This document shows positions 6,651-13,808 of a stretch of DNA of 15,059 nt, one piece after another. Positions within the stretch are counted from its first letter, which is position 1. The number at the start of each line of letters is the position of its first letter. Where the stretch lies: positions 1 through 15,059 of the forward strand of contig JAFZKM010000128.1 of assembly GCA_017553665.1 (NCBI GenBank), in the 5' to 3' direction. The notes below the pieces were generated by a model, which saw only the letters and a program-made list of their open reading frames with translations, did no database searches and was not told the DNA's origin. The translations under genes and the position numbers were made by a program. The DNA comes from Lachnospiraceae bacterium (GTDB lineage: Bacteria > Bacillota_A > Clostridia > Lachnospirales > Lachnospiraceae).

Positions 6651-8037
6651 AATTTGTGGGTGCGTTAGCTGCCTCTACACAAGCCTTGATGATATCCGCG
6701 AACGGATCATCAGTTCCGACTCTGTCGATGAAGCCCATCACCTCAGGATCTCCGTTGTCCCAGATAAAGCAGGTCGCGCCCCACCTCTTCGCGTCGGTTA
6801 TGACTCTTTCAAACCATTTGATACGCGCAGATTTATTATCTCTGTTAGTGATCGAGAACTCACCGATGATCCACGGTATCGCTGTCCTTTCATCGCCTCT
6901 CGTGGTGAACGCTTCTCCCGCAAGATCAATGATCGCGTCAACCAGTTCCTCATCATCTTTAGTGAATTTCTTAGCGGTGCCGCCGGACTCGTCCATGGTC
7001 AGCAGATAAGGCTCATAAAAATGGATCTGTCCTATAATATGATCCTTTACGGTATCAGACGGGGCCGAATAGAAGTACACGGCGTTTTCAAAATTACCCG
7101 CGGCATAGGTGGTGCAGATCAGATTTCTGGTCGCGTTGTAACCGCCTGCCTTTCGAACCGTGTCAACAAAACGCTGGTTATACTCATTGATCGCCTGAGC
7201 CGCTTCCGGTGAGCATTCGCCCCAGTTGCTGTCCTCATCGAGCATTTCATTGAAGCCCTCGAAAACGAGTTTTTCGCCGTAATACTTAAACTCATCCGCT
7301 ATCTGCGCCCAGAGTACCGAGAAGAGCTCCTGATTCTTATCGAAGTTATCCATCGACGCAAACAGCCATCTGTCCATTGAAGAATCTTTCTCACCGGTAT
7401 CATGATGGACATTGATGATGCAGTACATATCGTTCGCAAGAACCCAGTCTACAACTTCCTTTACCCTTGCCATCCACGCGGGATCGATGCTGCCGTTCTC
7501 ATTAAAATGGTTAACCCAGGTCACGGGCACTCTTACCGCGCCGATGCCCATCTCCTTAAGCTTTTTGAACAGGCTCTCGTCGACAATGGGATTGCCCCAG
7601 CAGGTCATGTAATCCTCGGGAGTGTCCCCCTGGACCCAGTTGCCGTTCGCGTCGAAGTAATTGCCGAGGTTCCAGCCTATCTTCATGTTCGCTACCGCAT
7701 CAAACGCGTTCTCGCACTTGGTGATCACGCGCTTTTTTACAGTAACCTTGCACTTATAAGTCTTTCCGTTGTACTTCGCGGAGATCGTAGCCTTGCCGGC
7801 CTTCTTCGCGGTCACGGTTCCGTCCTTAACGGTCGCGACAGCCTTCTTCGAGGTCTTCCATGTAATATCGCCCTTCGCGCCCTTCAGCGTCAGCTGATAG
7901 GTATCACCAACATAGATCGTGGCCTTCTTCTTGTTCAGCTTCACGGTCGCCGCCTCAGCGCTCGTAGGCGCTATCGTTCCGACAATGGCAAACGCCATGG
8001 TCAGGCATAATAAGATCGATAAAAGTCTCTTCTTCAT
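6649..8037 (-). CDS. Secreted GH5 endoglucanase with Big_2 domain
   Basis: This 462-residue extracellular glycoside hydrolase of family 5 (subfamily 4-like by eye) is expected to cut beta-1,4-glucan, xyloglucan or related chains by a retaining mechanism. A signal peptide (about 1-30, cleavage near SAEA/A) precedes one Ig-like Big_2 domain (about 31-102: KATIYVGDTYQL, then WKTSKKAVATV). The catalytic barrel follows (about 115-450): GWNLGN, RVPVTW, NVHHD, GFNE with acid/base Glu264, and PWIIGEF with nucleophile Glu393. Both catalytic glutamates are present. Start: the frame extends six codons upstream to 8055, but AAAGGCGG (8045-8052) sits 7 bp before the ATG at 8037, and the signal peptide then starts MKKR. 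No carbohydrate-binding module or dockerin is seen; the Big_2 domain may act as spacer or wall-binding unit. Transcribed towards the regulator gene. Confidence 0.93.
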   Translation of the reverse strand: MKKRLLSILLCLTMAFAIVGTIAPTSAEAATVKLNKKKATIYVGDTYQLTLKGAKGDITWKTSKKAVATVKDGTVTAKKAGKATISAKYNGKTYKCKVTVKKRVITKCENAFDAVANMKIGWNLGNYFDANGNWVQGDTPEDYMTCWGNPIVDESLFKKLKEMGIGAVRVPVTWVNHFNENGSIDPAWMARVKEVVDWVLANDMYCIINVHHDTGEKDSSMDRWLFASMDNFDKNQELFSVLWAQIADEFKYYGEKLVFEGFNEMLDEDSNWGECSPEAAQAINEYNQRFVDTVRKAGGYNATRNLICTTYAAGNFENAVYFYSAPSDTVKDHIIGQIHFYEPYLLTMDESGGTAKKFTKDDEELVDAIIDLAGEAFTTRGDERTAIPWIIGEFSITNRDNKSARIKWFERVITDAKRWGATCFIWDNGDPEVMGFIDRVGTDDPFADIIKACVEAANAPTN

Positions 8038-8125
8038 CCTGTGTCCGCCTTTCATATCTTTCTCAATCGTGTACTTATCGTGCTAAATACATTCTTTTAT
8101 ATATTTAAATACACTATGTGCAGAT

Positions 8126-8154
8126 ATTTTAACATATCTCTTGCTTTATGGCAA
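8126..8154 (-). promoter_or_regulatory. Promoter of the GH5 gene
   Basis: On the minus strand, TTGCCA (8154-8149, 5 of 6) and TAAAAT (8131-8126, 5 of 6) are 17 bp apart, a strong vegetative promoter. The transcript should start near 8119, giving an AT-rich leader of about 80 nt before the ATG at 8037. Confidence 0.7.
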
Positions 8155-8165
8155 GTTTCAGAAAT

Positions 8166-8196
8166 GGGTGACAGAAGAACCGTCCCCATGTCACCC
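8166..8196. repeat. REP-like palindrome with GTGACA arms
   Basis: GGGTGACA (8166-8173) pairs with TGTCACCC (8189-8196) around a 15-nt loop containing AGAACCGTCCCC. I recognise this type of sequence as a dispersed palindrome common in clostridial genomes. Here it sits between the -35 box of the cellulase gene (8149-8154) and the BirA operator (8205). It may insulate the two divergent promoters or end stray transcripts. Confidence 0.65.
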
Positions 8197-8204
8197 CTCC
8201 CCCG

Positions 8205-8239
8205 ATTGTTAACCCATCAGCAAAAATATGGTTGACAAT
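8205..8239 (+). promoter_or_regulatory. BirA operator (biotin box)
   Basis: ATTGTTAACC (8205-8214) and GGTTGACAAT (8230-8239) form an inverted repeat with a 15-bp spacer and one mismatch per arm. This matches the known Firmicute biotin-operator pattern of TTGTTAACC, a 14-16 bp spacer, and GGTTAACAA. The right arm contains the birA -35 box TTGACA. Biotinyl-AMP-bound BirA dimer on this site would block RNA polymerase, so birA-bioY should be repressed when biotin is plentiful. Confidence 0.88.
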
Positions 8240-8259
8240 CCGCCTGCATGTGCTATACT
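8232..8259 (+). promoter_or_regulatory. Promoter of the birA-bioY operon
   Basis: Consensus -35 TTGACA (8232-8237), 16-bp spacer, and an extended -10 TGC-TATACT (-10 at 8254-8259, 5 of 6). Predicted start near 8266, leaving about 42 nt before the birA ATG. The -35 box lies inside the BirA operator. Confidence 0.82.
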
Positions 8260-8307
8260 TTCTGTCGGCATATATTACAACAACAATAGTGAAATAATGA
8301 AAAAGAC

Positions 8308-9294
8308 ATGAATACAAAAGAAAAACTTCTCGAACTTTTTGAGCATAACACCGGAGAATATCTCTCCGGCGAAGAGATCGCTGCAAAGCTGGACATTTCC
8401 CGCACCGCAGTGTGGAAAGCGGTCAATGCGCTTCGGACCGACGGCTGCAATATTGACGCGGTCCCGAACAGAGGCTATCGTCTGGTCTCGGATGCCGATG
8501 TTCTCTCCGGGAACGGAATAAGAAAATATCTGGACGCCTCCCTGGCGCAGATGAAGATCGATGTCTACGCAGTTACGGATTCAACAAATATCCGCGTGCG
8601 TGAGGCTGCTCTTTCCGGGGCCTCCGAAGGCTTTGCCGCCATCGCCGGTTCACAGACCGCAGGCCGCGGAAGGCTCGGAAGATCTTTCTACTCACCTTCC
8701 GGCACGGGACTCTATTTGAGCCTCCTGCTGCGTCCGGCTTCGCTTCCATCGCAGCAGACAATAAAGATCACTACGCTTGCCGCCGTGGCCGCGTGTGAGG
8801 CAATAGAAGCCGTCAGCGACCGTAAAGCGATGATCAAATGGGTAAATGACATTTTCATCGACGGCAGAAAGGTCAGCGGTATACTTACCGAAGCATCCTT
8901 CAGCCTGGAAAGCAATACAGCCGACTACGTGATACTCGGGATCGGATTCAATATACTGACGCCCGACGGCGGATTCCCCGACGAGATAAAGAATATCGCC
9001 GGCTCGATATTTACTGCCCCGCAAAAGGATATCAGAAACCGTCTCGCCGCCGAATTCATTAACCGCTTCATGAAGAGCTACCACGCACCTTCCTTCGGCG
9101 GTTATGAAAAAAAATACCGCGAGCGCAGTCTGGCTGTCGGCAGAACGGTGGACGTCCTGCTGCCCGAGGGTCCTAAAGAGGCCCTGGTACTCGATGTGGA
9201 TGACGACTGCCGCCTGCTCGTCGAATACCCTGACGGAACCCGTGACTCCCTCTATTCCGGAGAAGTCAGCATAAAGCTTCCTACGGCGCATTAA
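8308..9294 (+). CDS. birA: Bifunctional biotin ligase and biotin repressor
   Basis: This 328-residue protein activates biotin to biotinyl-AMP and attaches it to the lysine of carboxylase carrier domains; as a biotinyl-AMP-bound dimer it represses transcription. The N-terminus (about 3-58) is a winged helix (LSGEEIAAKLDISRTAVWKA) ending in the usual NRGYRL. The catalytic domain carries the biotinyl-AMP loop GRGRLGR (119-125), then TGLYLSLLLRP, KWVND (167-171), the KVSGILTE element and LGIGFNI. A small SH3-like C-terminal domain (about 280-325) completes a standard class II ligase. The start lacks a good Shine-Dalgarno (only AT-rich sequence with GAAAAAG), which may keep expression low. It is first in a two-gene operon with bioY, and the operator on its own promoter indicates autoregulation. 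Confidence 0.95.
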   Translation: MNTKEKLLELFEHNTGEYLSGEEIAAKLDISRTAVWKAVNALRTDGCNIDAVPNRGYRLVSDADVLSGNGIRKYLDASLAQMKIDVYAVTDSTNIRVREAALSGASEGFAAIAGSQTAGRGRLGRSFYSPSGTGLYLSLLLRPASLPSQQTIKITTLAAVAACEAIEAVSDRKAMIKWVNDIFIDGRKVSGILTEASFSLESNTADYVILGIGFNILTPDGGFPDEIKNIAGSIFTAPQKDIRNRLAAEFINRFMKSYHAPSFGGYEKKYRERSLAVGRTVDVLLPEGPKEALVLDVDDDCRLLVEYPDGTRDSLYSGEVSIKLPTAH

Positions 9295-9313
9295 GCAAAG
9301 GAGAATTATAGAA

Positions 9314-9907
9314 ATGAATTCCATAACTTCCACAGCAAAAACCGGCTCAAAAAGCCGTACATATATACTTGCCGCGACCGGCGTAATGACTGCAGTTCTC
9401 TGCGTCGCGGCTCCCTTCTCAGTCCCGATAGGCCCTGTCCCGATCTCGCTCGCGACTCTTATCATCCTTCTCGCCGTCTACGTCCTCGGTTGGAAGATGG
9501 GTACTGTCAGCGTCCTGCTCTATCTTCTGCTGGGAATGATCGGGCTGCCCGTATTCTCCGGGTTCTCCGGAGGCTTTGTAAAGCTTGCGGGTCCCACCGG
9601 CGGATATCTGATCGGGTATATTCCCCTCGCGCTGATCGCAGGCTTGTTCATCAATATCAGCGCCAATCTGCCCTCATCAGAGAATAAGGCGGCAAAGGCG
9701 ATCCTTCCACGCCTGATGCAGGTTCTGGGAATGCTCCTCGGCACCGCCGTCCTCTATGCCCTCGGCACCGCCTGGTTCTGCATCCTCATGGACTGCACCG
9801 TATCCTATGCCCTAGGCCTCTGCGTCCTGCCTTTCATACCCGGCGACCTCCTGAAGATCCTTATCGCATTGCTTGTCGGCCCGGAACTGAAAAAGCGTAT
9901 AAAATAG
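9314..9907 (+). CDS. bioY: Biotin transporter substrate-binding component BioY
   Basis: This 197-residue membrane protein with about six hydrophobic segments is the biotin-binding S component of an ECF-type importer. The BioY signature is clear: GMIGLPVFSG, then GGFVKLAGPTGGYLIGY, near residues 74-102, and PGDLLKILIA near the C-terminus. ATG preceded by AAAGGAGAA. It starts 19 bp after birA and shares its promoter and biotin operator. No EcfA or EcfT gene is here; the protein may use a shared energising module encoded elsewhere. No biotin synthesis genes lie in the window, so the operon points to salvage and sensing of external biotin. Confidence 0.95.
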   Translation: MNSITSTAKTGSKSRTYILAATGVMTAVLCVAAPFSVPIGPVPISLATLIILLAVYVLGWKMGTVSVLLYLLLGMIGLPVFSGFSGGFVKLAGPTGGYLIGYIPLALIAGLFINISANLPSSENKAAKAILPRLMQVLGMLLGTAVLYALGTAWFCILMDCTVSYALGLCVLPFIPGDLLKILIALLVGPELKKRIK

Positions 9908-9938
9908 GACATCTCGCGAACAAGTTCGCTCGATGTCC
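9907..9938. terminator. Near-perfect hairpin starting at the bioY stop codon
   Basis: GGACATC (9907-9913) pairs with GATGTCC (9932-9938) and GCGAAC (9916-9921) with GTTCGC (9924-9929), separated by a symmetric TC/TC internal loop and closed by a 2-nt AA turn. The first G is the last base of the TAG stop. No T-run follows, so it may protect the 3' end or be part of the adjoining stem structure rather than a terminator itself. Confidence 0.55.
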
Positions 9939-9947
9939 GTTCACTCG

Positions 9948-10055
9948 GCCCTCAGCGCGTTTCACGCTCTTGAAACACTGCATAAAAGCCTGCTGTAAAC
10001 CGATGGTTTACGCAGGCTTTTTACAGTGTTTCAGGTGCTTCGCACCTCTGAGGGC
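9948..10055. terminator. Bidirectional terminator-like multi-stem structure
   Basis: Four stacked stems: GCCCTCAG (9948-9955) with CTGAGGGC (10048-10055); TGAAACACTG (9971-9980) with CAGTGTTTCA (10024-10033); AAAAGCCTGC (9984-9993) with GCAGGCTTTT (10012-10021); GTAAACC (9995-10001) with GGTTTAC (10005-10011), loop GAT. A side hairpin, AGGTGC-TTC-GCACCT (10033-10047 area), branches off the 3' arm and a small GCG/CGC hairpin off the 5' arm. The A-run and T-run flanking the inner stem give terminator geometry on both strands, matching its place between convergent bioY and the GGDEF gene. Confidence 0.75.
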
Positions 10056-10068
10056 TCTCGCTTATCGC

Positions 10069-11847
10069 TCAGATCTTCCAGTTATTCCGTCCGGCTTCCT
10101 TCGCTCTGTACAGAGCCTCGTCCGCACGCGCGAGCGCGCTCTTCGCGTCCTCATCCGAAGGATCGAAATACGCGAAGCCCATTGACGCGGTAATCTTGCG
10201 CCGTCCCTCGAGTTCGGGTATCTGAATGCCTCTGACTGCGTTGAGTATCTTATCCGCCACCTCAGGCTGGAACTTCGGCGCCACATTGTTCAGAACTACG
10301 ATGAACTCATCGCCGCCCCAGCGGATCACCGAATCGTCCTTTCTGATAGCGCCCTTTACCGCCGCTACAAACGACTTCAGTACCTGATCTCCAACATCAT
10401 GTCCGTAATTATCGTTAAACTGCTTAAAGAAATCGACATCCATGATCAGGAGCAGCATATATTCGCTTCCCGACTGATACGCATCAAACGCGTCCGAAAG
10501 TGCCTTCTCTCCGTAAAGACGCGAGCCGGCTCCGGTCAGAGCGTCCTTATTCAGCTTATCGCTCAGTTCTCTGTTCCTTTTCTCGTAAACACCTATCTTC
10601 GACTTCCTGTAACCGTATGACATGATCAGGAAGAAACCTATCCATGTGACCGCGGTGGCGATCAGAATGATGTTCTGGTAAATACCGAAGTTAGCCTGAG
10701 CCTGTTTGCGGTAATGATACAGATCGTCGATATTCACGCCCATGCAGACGATCCAGTCAAACCTGTCATAGAGGCGGGAATAAGTAACCTTCTCCGTGAT
10801 GTCGTCGGTCTCGAGCTTCTTAAACGCGTAGTTCAGATATACCGCGCCGTTCTTCTTAACGCCCTCGAGCTCCTCCTCGTAGGCCTTCATTCCCATTTCG
10901 TTGACGAGGTTCGTGGTCAGAAGGGAACCCTCGGTAGTCGAAAGATTGGGATGGATCAGCCTGATGGCGTAATCATCGCCGCCGTCATAATTCAGGATCT
11001 TTGTGACCCACATATATGTCCCGTCGACATGCGTTTCGGAATAGATCTTCCTGTGCGCTATCTCGGTGATCCTCTCTTCTATCTCTTCTTCCGTAATGCC
11101 GTGTTCCAGCGTAAGGTCGTCAACGCAGGCATCGAGATACGCGATCATATTGTCGACGTTTTCCTTCAGCATGCTCTTCTTCATCTCAAGCGCCGTTCCA
11201 TAGGTCATCCTCGCGCTTACGGAAGTGATGGCTCTCGAAAAAAGTATGACGAGCAGCACAGAAACCATGATGCCCACAACGGCCTTCCTGACCGACTTAT
11301 GATATTCGCTCTTTAGTTCGTCGGAAGTATCGGGGAACCACGGAAGGCATCTGTTTACTCTCTTGCAGTATTTTTCGTACGCGGAGCCGAAACGCTCTCT
11401 GTACTCCTTCTCTTCGGTCTCACGCAATATGAGCGTCATAAAGAGCCAGTAAAGCATCGGCAGAAGAAAAGCCAGATAATTCCGCGTCGCGAACAGCATA
11501 CCCGATGAAATGAGCAATACGGCCGAATACAGCGGGTGTCTCACGTACGCGTAAACGCCGGTATGAAGCACCTTGTCGGCGCACATATTCGTAGGCAGCT
11601 TCATCACAATGAGCAGGCGGTACAGCATCACGATGCCCAAAATGATGCATACGGAGCCGATAAACACGGCTACCGAAGACCACTTCTCCAGTTTCGCGAA
11701 GGTGAGCGCAGGTATCAGATTCACGCACATCGTCACGGTGATCGTAATACCGGCGAGAATAGCGATAAACGCTATGCCCGCGCTGCTTAAGGGTTTCTGA
11801 TCGGAAGCCCGTCTTACATCCTTTTCGGGACTTACGTTTTCTCCCAT
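10069..11847 (-). CDS. Fused ICMT/PEMT-like methyltransferase, Cache sensor and diguanylate cyclase
   Basis: This 592-residue membrane protein has an unusual order. Residues 20-175 carry several transmembrane segments and the hallmarks of isoprenylcysteine/phospholipid methyltransferase-like proteins: HTGVYAYVRHPLY (95-107), then EEKEYRERFG...YEKYCKRVNRCLPWF (145-171). A membrane helix (190-210) leads to an extracellular sCache_2-like sensor (about 210-390, with RLIHPNLSTTEG and DWIVCMGVNIDD). A last helix (about 395-418) leads to a GGDEF domain (435-592) with MDVDFF, intact GGDEF (511-515) and product-inhibition site RxxD (502-505). It should make c-di-GMP in response to an external ligand. 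Whether the methyltransferase part is active is unknown, since such domains can be structural. The start overlaps the upstream EAL gene by 16 bp and has AAAGGGG upstream. Confidence 0.9.
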   Translation of the reverse strand: MGENVSPEKDVRRASDQKPLSSAGIAFIAILAGITITVTMCVNLIPALTFAKLEKWSSVAVFIGSVCIILGIVMLYRLLIVMKLPTNMCADKVLHTGVYAYVRHPLYSAVLLISSGMLFATRNYLAFLLPMLYWLFMTLILRETEEKEYRERFGSAYEKYCKRVNRCLPWFPDTSDELKSEYHKSVRKAVVGIMVSVLLVILFSRAITSVSARMTYGTALEMKKSMLKENVDNMIAYLDACVDDLTLEHGITEEEIEERITEIAHRKIYSETHVDGTYMWVTKILNYDGGDDYAIRLIHPNLSTTEGSLLTTNLVNEMGMKAYEEELEGVKKNGAVYLNYAFKKLETDDITEKVTYSRLYDRFDWIVCMGVNIDDLYHYRKQAQANFGIYQNIILIATAVTWIGFFLIMSYGYRKSKIGVYEKRNRELSDKLNKDALTGAGSRLYGEKALSDAFDAYQSGSEYMLLLIMDVDFFKQFNDNYGHDVGDQVLKSFVAAVKGAIRKDDSVIRWGGDEFIVVLNNVAPKFQPEVADKILNAVRGIQIPELEGRRKITASMGFAYFDPSDEDAKSALARADEALYRAKEAGRNNWKI

Positions 11848-13562
11848 TGCATCCCCTTTCCGCGCGTGAACGCACGCGACTCTTCAAGGGGCATAGGCTT
11901 TCCGAAATAGTACCCCTGCGCCCTCTCGCAGCCGGTCTTTTTCAGGAATTCGTAGTGGTTTTCAGACTCTACGCCCTCGCACAAAGGTGCGAGCCCCATA
12001 GCCTTCGAGCCTTCGATGATATATTGCATGAGCATAGCTGTCTTCGGATTGCGGTCGAAACATCTTAAGAATACCAGATCGAGTTTCAGTACATCGAAAT
12101 TGTACTCTGTAATGGTATTCAGCGACGAATATCCGCTGCCGAAATCATCGAGCCAGATATGATAGCCCAGCTCGCTCATCTTCTCGCATTCCGATTTGAT
12201 CACGCCCTCGTTGTCATTAAGTGCGCTCTCTGTGATCTCAAGGTCCAGCAAAGTGCGGGGAACATCGAAGCCCTCGCGTGTCTTCTCGATGTATCCGAAA
12301 ATATCGCAGACATCGAAATCCATTCTCGAAATATTGATCGAAACGGGAACAACAGGCTCGCCCTTTTCGGTGAGCGTCTTGATATCCTCGCAGACCTTTC
12401 TCACAACGTATCTGTCCACAAGATATACGAGATGCGACTGCTCAAGAGTCTCGATAAAATCACCGGGTGAGAGCATGCCCATCTTGGGATCGATCCAGCG
12501 TACGAGAGCCTCGTAGCCGCAGATCTCTCCGCTCTTAACTCTGATGACGGGCTGATAGAATACCTTTATATAGCCCATCTCAATGGCTTCATCGACATGG
12601 TCCACAACATACTGCTGCTTGCGCAGTCTCTCGCGGAGCATATCGTCGTAAACACAGAAATTCACGTCATGTCTGCCCTTAATGCTGGTGCAGGCAAGTC
12701 GCGCGTGGTCGCAGGCAAGACCGATCTCCGACCTTCTGTCGTCCAGATAGAAAATGCCGGCCTTGATCCTGACGCGCTTATTGACATCGTTCGAACGGAG
12801 CAGCGCCTTATAAACCTGATCGACCTTCTCCTCTATAGTCTGTTTGTCGCCGTCAGCGCATACAAAGAAATGATCGTCCGAGAAGCGCGCGATCGTAGCG
12901 CCGACAAAGGTTTCGCGCAGAACTTTCGCCACATCGCAGAGCAGCTCGTCGCCCAGCGTAAAGCCGTGTCTTTCGTTATAAAGCTTAAAGTTCGGAACAT
13001 CAAAATGGATAAATGAGATCTGACGCCTTCTGCTTTCGGGAGTCATCAGCATCATCTGAACCTTATGATAGAAGAAAGGCATATTGAACAGACCGGTCAG
13101 CTCATCAGTCTCCCTGTTTGCCGAAAGGATCTCCGCCTCCGCAAGGGAATTGCGGTTCTTATTCATGAATTCGTTCTGATCTACGTCAACGATGAATACA
13201 TAGAAGAAGCTGTTCTTCTCATCGTAATGCAGCAAATGTCCGAAATCCTCGATAAAACGGATCTCGCCCTTCTTTGTGATAATGCGGTATCTTACATAAT
13301 CATGTCTCTTCTCGCCGAACACGGTCTGCGCCTGGATCTGATTCTCGATCTTATGCAGATCCTCAGGATGCACCATGCCCTGGAAGGAACCGCCGACATA
13401 CTCAAAAAACTCATCAAATGTCTTGCAGCCATACAGCTCAATGACGTTCTGGTCGGCAAAAAGGATCTTCTCTTCGCCTTCGGCTTCGTAAACGAAGAAT
13501 CCGCCGGGCAGTCCGGACGGGATCACTCCGTCAGAACCGTATCTTTTTACTTCTTCCACCAT
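11832..13562 (-). CDS. PAS-GGDEF-EAL protein, predicted c-di-GMP phosphodiesterase
   Basis: This 576-residue soluble protein should hydrolyse c-di-GMP. A PAS domain (about 14-125) is followed by a GGDEF domain (about 155-305) whose signature is degraded to SDDHF (228-232), so it should not make c-di-GMP and may bind GTP or be structural. The EAL domain (about 320-565) keeps the catalytic set: EAL (351-353), Asn410, Glu442 (EITES), DDFGSGYSSL with Asp472/Asp473, Lys503, EGVE (529-532) and QGYYF. Start: the frame runs up to a GTG at 13628, but that extension would be translated from two hairpins. GGGAGGCGG (13571-13579) sits before the ATG at 13562, which is chosen. First gene of a two-gene operon; its 3' end contains the ribosome site and start of the cyclase gene. 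Confidence 0.93.
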   Translation of the reverse strand: MVEEVKRYGSDGVIPSGLPGGFFVYEAEGEEKILFADQNVIELYGCKTFDEFFEYVGGSFQGMVHPEDLHKIENQIQAQTVFGEKRHDYVRYRIITKKGEIRFIEDFGHLLHYDEKNSFFYVFIVDVDQNEFMNKNRNSLAEAEILSANRETDELTGLFNMPFFYHKVQMMLMTPESRRRQISFIHFDVPNFKLYNERHGFTLGDELLCDVAKVLRETFVGATIARFSDDHFFVCADGDKQTIEEKVDQVYKALLRSNDVNKRVRIKAGIFYLDDRRSEIGLACDHARLACTSIKGRHDVNFCVYDDMLRERLRKQQYVVDHVDEAIEMGYIKVFYQPVIRVKSGEICGYEALVRWIDPKMGMLSPGDFIETLEQSHLVYLVDRYVVRKVCEDIKTLTEKGEPVVPVSINISRMDFDVCDIFGYIEKTREGFDVPRTLLDLEITESALNDNEGVIKSECEKMSELGYHIWLDDFGSGYSSLNTITEYNFDVLKLDLVFLRCFDRNPKTAMLMQYIIEGSKAMGLAPLCEGVESENHYEFLKKTGCERAQGYYFGKPMPLEESRAFTRGKGMQWEKT

Positions 13563-13590
13563 TAAAAATACCGCCTCCCTCATAAATAAT

Positions 13591-13628
13591 ACCGGGCATT
13601 TCGCGCCCGGTGCGCGCTTTTCGCGCAC
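13591..13628 (-). promoter_or_regulatory. Two abutting hairpins in the phosphodiesterase leader
   Basis: On the minus strand, GTGCGCG-AAAAG-CGCGCAC (13628-13610) abuts ACCGGGC-GCGAAAT-GCCCGGT (13611-13591), two perfect 7-bp GC-rich stems sharing two bases. They lie 11 bp before the ribosome site GGGAGG. They would fold in the mRNA leader and could modulate translation or RNA stability. No T-run follows, so attenuation is not indicated. Confidence 0.6.
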
Positions 13629-13653
13629 ACCGCAAATACAAATCTCCGATAAT

Positions 13654-13682
13654 ATCGTACACCTTTTTTTTGTGATTTTCCA
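13654..13682 (-). promoter_or_regulatory. Weak candidate promoter of the c-di-GMP operon
   Basis: On the minus strand TGGAAA (13682-13677) is 17 bp from TACGAT (13659-13654), each 4 of 6 to consensus, with an eight-A run in the spacer. It would give a leader of about 85 nt including the two hairpins. Chance match is quite possible. Confidence 0.25.
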
Positions 13683-13736
13683 GTAAAAAATGGGGCTTAA
13701 CGCTCATTTTTCGTGCAACACAATCAGGCGAAGTTC

Positions 13737-13765
13737 TTGAATTCCAAATCATATTTGTGTATAAT
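13737..13765 (+). promoter_or_regulatory. Promoter of the secreted beta-helix protein gene
   Basis: TTGAAT (13737-13742, 4 of 6) lies exactly 17 bp before a perfect TATAAT (13760-13765). Predicted start near 13772, about 37 nt before the ATG at 13809. Together with AAGGAGG (13795-13801) this predicts high expression. Confidence 0.78.
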
Positions 13766-13808
13766 AGAATCCTGGTTTTACACGTATTATCAACAAGGAG
13801 GCTCAATT

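Noticed and set aside
7402..8010. Plus-strand frame of 202 codons across the cellulase gene
   Set aside because: Complement of the signal peptide, Big_2 and barrel coding sequence with no ribosome site or motif.
13563..13628. Upstream extension of the EAL gene to a GTG at 13628 or ATG at 13583
   Set aside because: The extension would be encoded by two perfect hairpins and the ribosome site itself; GGGAGGCGG is correctly placed only for the ATG at 13562.
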